From positions 48,055,790 through 48,119,789 of the forward strand of contig CM068583.1 in assembly GCA_035048485.1 (NCBI GenBank): a stretch of DNA of 64,000 nt, read 5' to 3'. The DNA comes from Pteria penguin. Lineage: Eukaryota > Mollusca > Bivalvia > Pterioida > Pteriidae. Positions 59,521 to 64,000 of the stretch are shown in pieces. The notes beneath the pieces are model-generated. The model was given only the letters and a program-made list of their open reading frames with translations. It did not search any database and was not told where the DNA came from. The translations under genes and the position numbers were made by a program. How positions within the stretch are numbered: the first letter of the stretch is position 1; each line of letters begins with the position of its first letter.

Positions 59521-59564
59521 AAACAACTATTATGTTATTACCTGCTTTATCAGCAGGAACAAAG

Positions 59565-61330
59565 ACATCGGAATCAATCAAATGTGGATCCTAAAGAATT
59601 TCAAGGAACTTCTAGAGCACTTAAAATCTCCTGATTTTAATAATGTTACCTAGTCTTTTGACTTTTCAACTCTTTATACAACCATTCCTCATCAAAACCT
59701 GAAGAACAGAGTAACATCAATTATTCAATACGAATTCTTTAAAGTTGTAAAGTTGTATACCCTACAATTCGGTATAATTTCAAAGATTAGGGCATGTAAA
59801 ACAAAAAATGTATTTTTCTCGTATGGCTGAATTATTAACTTTGCGTTAATAACATTTTTGTTGCTTCAAACCCTCGGAGATATCAAAATAGAAAGAAAAT
59901 ATTTCGTAAATAAAGTGGGTATTCCATAAACACAATCAAAACCTGACTTCGCGAATGCGCAATTTAATAAAAACAAATACGATGAAGGGAGACTCCAAAA
60001 GAAACGCTTTTTAGTAAATACTAACTTTAGCAGACTTGAATACAGATTTTAAAAGTTACTCGTCAAGTTTATTTCCTCGCCCTCCATCAGTTTCCATGTT
60101 GCGGCGGCTTCCGAATTAGATCACGGGATAAGTTGGTTGTAAACATTCTGTTTACAAACATCGCGTTTTAGACAGCCATATCTCACTTAATACGACGAAT
60201 TTGATCGAAACTTTTGTAAGAGTCCTTTTTTAATATGTTTTAGGCTTATATATATAATCAAAACAATTTAGAATAAATTAACCTATAATATGCACTGTAC
60301 TAGAGAACATAGGGTACACAGCTTTACCAAAAAAGGAATTCGCAAGTATAAGTGTCTCATTTAAGGTCACAACGACATATATTTTTAAAGGAACAGTCTG
60401 ATTCTAGCAGCAAGTATAAAGACATAGAAATCATCCAAATGTTAGAATTTCATATAAATAATATTTTTGTAACGTTTGGTGAGAAAGTGTTCCAACAGAT
60501 TCCGAGAGGTAGAAACTGCACGCCACTTCTTGACGGACATGTTTTGGTACTCATACTAAGCAGAAGAGATAAATCATACAACTGAGAGGGCAGCTTTTGC
60601 TTCATACCTCGATATACTCCTATCAATTAGTGACGATGGTTCATTATTAACCTCTCTTTTTGACAAAAGTGACGATTTCAATTTCATTATTACCAACTTC
60701 CCTTTCCTGAGTAGCAACATATATTCCTCTCTCGCATAAGGCGTCTTCATTTCACAACTAATACGCCATGCAATGGCAGATTTCGTCCTGAGAGCGAGGT
60801 TTCTTCTCACGAAATTATTCTCGCAGGGATATATTGAGGAACGTTTGAAATTATCACTGAGTCGATATAGCGATCTGGTGCAATTTGAGATCCCCCTTTC
60901 AAGAATGTTAACCGATATTTTGGGATATGACCATACAAACTAACCATCTTAACTTTTTGACTGTAGTTGATTTGACACAAGTATATATACAGACCTTTGT
61001 TCACGCGCATTTCCGACATTGCCAGAATTTTAGTTCAACAGCATTCCATACCGTGAAAAGCTTAATTTGACTTAGGGTTCTTGTCTCCTTCATGTGCTCA
61101 TATGTGTATATTTATGTACTTACTTCCTTGACTTAAAAAGCTGTTGCAGATATTTTGCAACGGGTGTTGCATGCAACCAGGGGACGCTTACTCTTTCCAT
61201 GCACCTTGTCTCACCTCTCGCATTTGTCTGAATATGACACTATACAAGACATTGTCCTTTTATTCATGGATTACGAGATATGGTTAACCCTTTGGTACTA
61301 CTTTGTTGATCATGTACTCTATACGGAGAA
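59565..61330 (+). pseudogene. PLE-A reverse transcriptase copy, interrupted by a MITE and internally deleted
   Basis: Reads QMWILKNFKELLEHLKSPDF and SFDFSTLYTTIPHQNLKNRV (motif A intact), and is then broken by the element at 59747-60327. It resumes with KYKDIEIIQMLEFHINNIFV and VFQQIPRGRNCTPLLDGH. The PMGTNCAP motif is damaged, and the YLDD region that should follow it is deleted. GVFISQLIRHAMAD-like sequence (near 60740) and the PLE-A 3' signature (61155-61225) follow. Confidence 0.68.
59747..60327. mobile_element. 581 bp MITE-like element inside a PLE-A copy
   Basis: Inverted ends GTAAAGTTGTATACCCTA (left) and, in complement, GTAAAGCTGTGTACCCTA (right) differ at two of 18 positions. The PLE-A reading resumes after it, so it is a later insertion. 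No target duplication is obvious and there is no gene inside. Confidence 0.75.
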
Positions 61331-63508
61331 TTACTCATGAATTTTAAATGAGTGGGTACTTTCTTATCTATTTGCGTTTGTAGTTAGTAGAAATGGACTT
61401 AAAACTGGTGAAACCCACCGATTTTCTGACATAAGTCACTTCATCTGACCGTCTAAAGTCTGTAGTGCAAATGTATTACAATCGAATATTTCGGTGGCGC
61501 CTTTTATGTGCTTATTGTTGTTTGCTCTTCTCGTCCATGGCAACCTCTAACATACAACGGAGCCAAATGTCAATTTCCCTTTCATGTTAGTATTGCTTAT
61601 ATGCCTTGTGTTTACTGTATCAATTAATAAGATTGTGTAATGTTTCAGATAGTTCTTTGGATACATGAAACCTATATATGTAAGGAAAAGTCCTTTCCAA
61701 ATCAAGAAAGGAACAAATCAAACATCAAAAAATATTTCTCAATTCACTTTCAAGGTGTTACTCATTCTATGCTTCCCACATTATTCAATAAATAAAAATA
61801 CAGATGTTGAATATTCTTTAATTTATCACTTATACAATAGGTACAAATATCACTTTTCATGTCTCTGATACTAACACCTTTGTAAATTCTTTATAAGTTT
61901 ATATCACATAGCGACTTGTGTCGTGTCCCTTCGCCCTCGCAAAACATAGAACGGTAACCGCTGATGGATCTCTAGACATCAGAGGCGAAATAAGAGAATA
62001 AAATTTGTTTGTCTAACTGCAATCGCCTTAAATACCTGAAAAACAAAAGGTGTCACAACAACATTTGAAAGCTTTAGAAATGGCATTTTTACTATTATTT
62101 TTTTTATACCATACTATGATTATTTTACTCGACAACTATTTCGAAAACCAACAGCTTCAGCATTACTGAAAAAAATTTTTGTGGAAATGTATATATGGTC
62201 ATCTTGTACGGTGTAGCTTTTATATGAGTGTGCTATTAAAGATAAGCAAGATTTGCCATATTGATACCCGCTGTCTGTGTGTATAAAAGACTATTTATTC
62301 CATAGAGAAATATTGGTAATAATTTAAGACAACAAATAAAACTATTTCTGTTCGCTTTATTATTAATGACATCAATTTAGAGACACAGGATTTAAGCACA
62401 TTTATTCTCTACTGCGAGAATTCAAATGCCAGAGAAATTTGAATTACCTGTATTTAGCAATATTTAATCTACAATATTACTAAAGTATACTTTGCTTATT
62501 AATCACTTAAGCATTGTTTCCACTTTTCTATTATGACTAGTTTGATTGCGTGCCAGTAAATAGAGAACTACATTGTCGTTGTTATTCTTTACTTATTACA
62601 GAAAACATTGTATTGCAGTACTGCCGCATACTCATACTCTAAAATCATTATGGACTTTTTTAAATCTCGTATAAAAGTGGACAAGTCAGATAAAAACAAA
62701 ATCCTAGAAAATAATAGCTTTTGCACAGTACCATTATCATTCATGTGGGTCATAATATGTAATTTAATTTTTGACTTTTTCGTGATTTGAATTGTTAGAA
62801 GATTAGGATTAGTTTTGCCAACGTAGCACATATTTCATTCGCCCAATTCTATGAGATTGTTCAATGGAAAGCACTATTACTTTATCGCTTGACAGGTGAT
62901 GAATTTGTCGACTATCCATTTATTCAAATTATATTCTTTCTCTAATATGAAGAGCGTATTACAGGAAATCATTAGAGAGTCACTTGCAATTCTTCACGGA
63001 CGCCTTTAGCAAAATACCTTTTAATTTCACAATTGTTAGCACATCGTTTCTTACTATATAAATACATGTGTTCGTTGCGTTGAATGTATATAGGCAGGTA
63101 CATAAACGCCCAATATCATTATTAAATGTGTCAGGATGAAATCATCGTTTAGGAAAAACTGATATCGTGCGTTCAAACTCAATTTACACTTCTGGTGGAA
63201 TATCTGAGTTTCCAGGTAGGTATATGACGTTAAACTGGATTTCACTAGATTATCTAACCTCTGACCTTTCACTTTTAACGATCCAGGACATTGCACACTA
63301 TTTATATATTAAGAAGGTTTTATGACGTCGCTGTTATTATTCTATCGTTAAACTCGTTAATTTTATAAACAGAAACGTTGCTATATTATACTTTCAGTTC
63401 CAAGTAATGTGTTACAAATGATATTAATTTTAATCAAAACTTCAATTTACAAAACTACATTTTTTTTACTTATTTTACTTATAGGTATCAATTGTTCAAG
63501 TTTATTTC
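61331..63508. other. Intergenic stretch, nothing firmly recognised
   Basis: AT-rich DNA between the last PLE-A copy and the glycosyltransferase. No exon, RNA gene or known repeat was identified. Confidence 0.4.
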
Positions 63509-64000
63509 TTATCTGCTGCACGTTGAAAACCATGCGTCGTACATAATTATCATTGGTACTTGATGCAGAGTTATATATTTTGTTGATGTTAAATCACATG
63601 TTTTCAGATTAAACATGGTCTTGTAGCTATTATAAACATTGTCTTTAAAACCCTCCAAACAAGTAATTCTCAGCCGCAGACGAGCGTAACACAATCCCAG
63701 ATACACGTCTTCGAACGGTATCAGTGGAATATTTGCTGCAACTTTGATGATCTGATGCACAACATCCTGACTCAAAAGGATTCCAAGGCCTTGACAGTAT
63801 GGTGGGTAGAATTCAAATGGAAATGCTTCTTGTGAGATAAAAAATTTAGCATATTCACCGGAGTGTACCCTGATCGGTTTTACTTTTGGTAAGCACGCCC
63901 CTCCGATGTAACGTCTCGGAAGAAAGTTCTTCACCATAGGAATTAACTTTCTTGTGTTCACCCACATATCGTCGTCTGTTTTGAAAACAAATTTGGCTTT
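63509..64000 (-). CDS. Beta-1,3-galactosyltransferase family protein (GT31), C-terminal part
   Basis: An open minus-strand frame enters at the window edge and ends at TAA 63509-63511, giving 164 residues. It holds three family landmarks: FVFKTDDDMWVN (the metal-binding DDD motif), YPPYCQGLGILLSQDVV (acceptor pocket region) and PFEDVYLGLC (the conserved E-D-V-Y-x-G motif). Enzymes of this family sit in the Golgi membrane and add galactose or N-acetylglucosamine in beta-1,3 linkage to glycans. The catalytic core is unbroken here. The N-terminal anchor and stem lie outside the window. Donor sugar cannot be told from this part. Confidence 0.88.
   Translation of the reverse strand, partial: KAKFVFKTDDDMWVNTRKLIPMVKNFLPRRYIGGACLPKVKPIRVHSGEYAKFFISQEAFPFEFYPPYCQGLGILLSQDVVHQIIKVAANIPLIPFEDVYLGLCYARLRLRITCLEGFKDNVYNSYKTMFNLKTCDLTSTKYITLHQVPMIIMYDAWFSTCSR

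Noticed and set aside
62589..62831. Minus-strand frame starting CYVGKTNPNLL, reminiscent of a GIY-YIG endonuclease
   Set aside because: Only the YVGKT string fits. The upstream GIY part and the downstream Arg and Glu motifs are absent, and the rest is not similar.

Overview
The window is eukaryotic and most likely from a bivalve mollusc. It is AT-rich. Its genes are split into exons with consensus splice sites, and its introns are packed with transposable elements. The bivalve call rests on a shell-matrix (PIF/LamG3-type) gene and on repeats I recognise as bivalve-like: 'GGTCAAGGTCA' dispersed repeats, a tRNA-derived SINE ending in AATC repeats, and a 'MGTNCAP' Penelope-like reverse transcriptase. 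No species is claimed.

Three host genes are supported. (1) A plus-strand receptor gene, exons 221-428, 29285-29511, 30015-30164, 33706-33837 and 36662-37002. It encodes one Ig domain, a membrane helix and a divergent TIR-like tail. All four splice junctions keep phase, and the 5' exons lie left of the window. (2) A convergent minus-strand gene, exons 53879-53954, 46886-47071, 45283-46587, 44339-44709, 43505-43595 and 42563-42642. It encodes a secreted protein with a signal peptide, a long Ser/Gly/Asn/Pro-rich linker, a chitin-binding Cys cluster and a laminin-G-like domain. Its 3' end was not found. (3) A minus-strand beta-1,3-galactosyltransferase (GT31) cut by the right edge (63509-64000).

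The first visible intron of gene 1 (429-29284) holds most of the unusual material. It contains a minisatellite at both ends, a 2.8 kb near-perfect tandem duplication carrying a zinc-finger pseudogene, a 640 bp fold-back element, nested TIR elements, and a candidate 10.7 kb DNA element (14846-25568). That element has palindromic GC-rich terminal inverted repeats and a 6-bp target duplication. Inside it is an integrase fused to an OTU-type cysteine protease, and a tandem array of 1297 bp units.

The other introns and intergenic parts carry two families of Penelope-like retroelement debris (here PLE-A and PLE-B), two SINE copies, two non-LTR retrotransposon remnants, several minisatellites and long TA/CA tracts. 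The most interesting items are the integrase-OTU element with its termini, the degenerate Ig-TM-TIR receptor, and a PLE insertion that ends 8 bp from a splice acceptor of that receptor. Everything was read by eye. No search or alignment was run, so family names are judgements from motifs.
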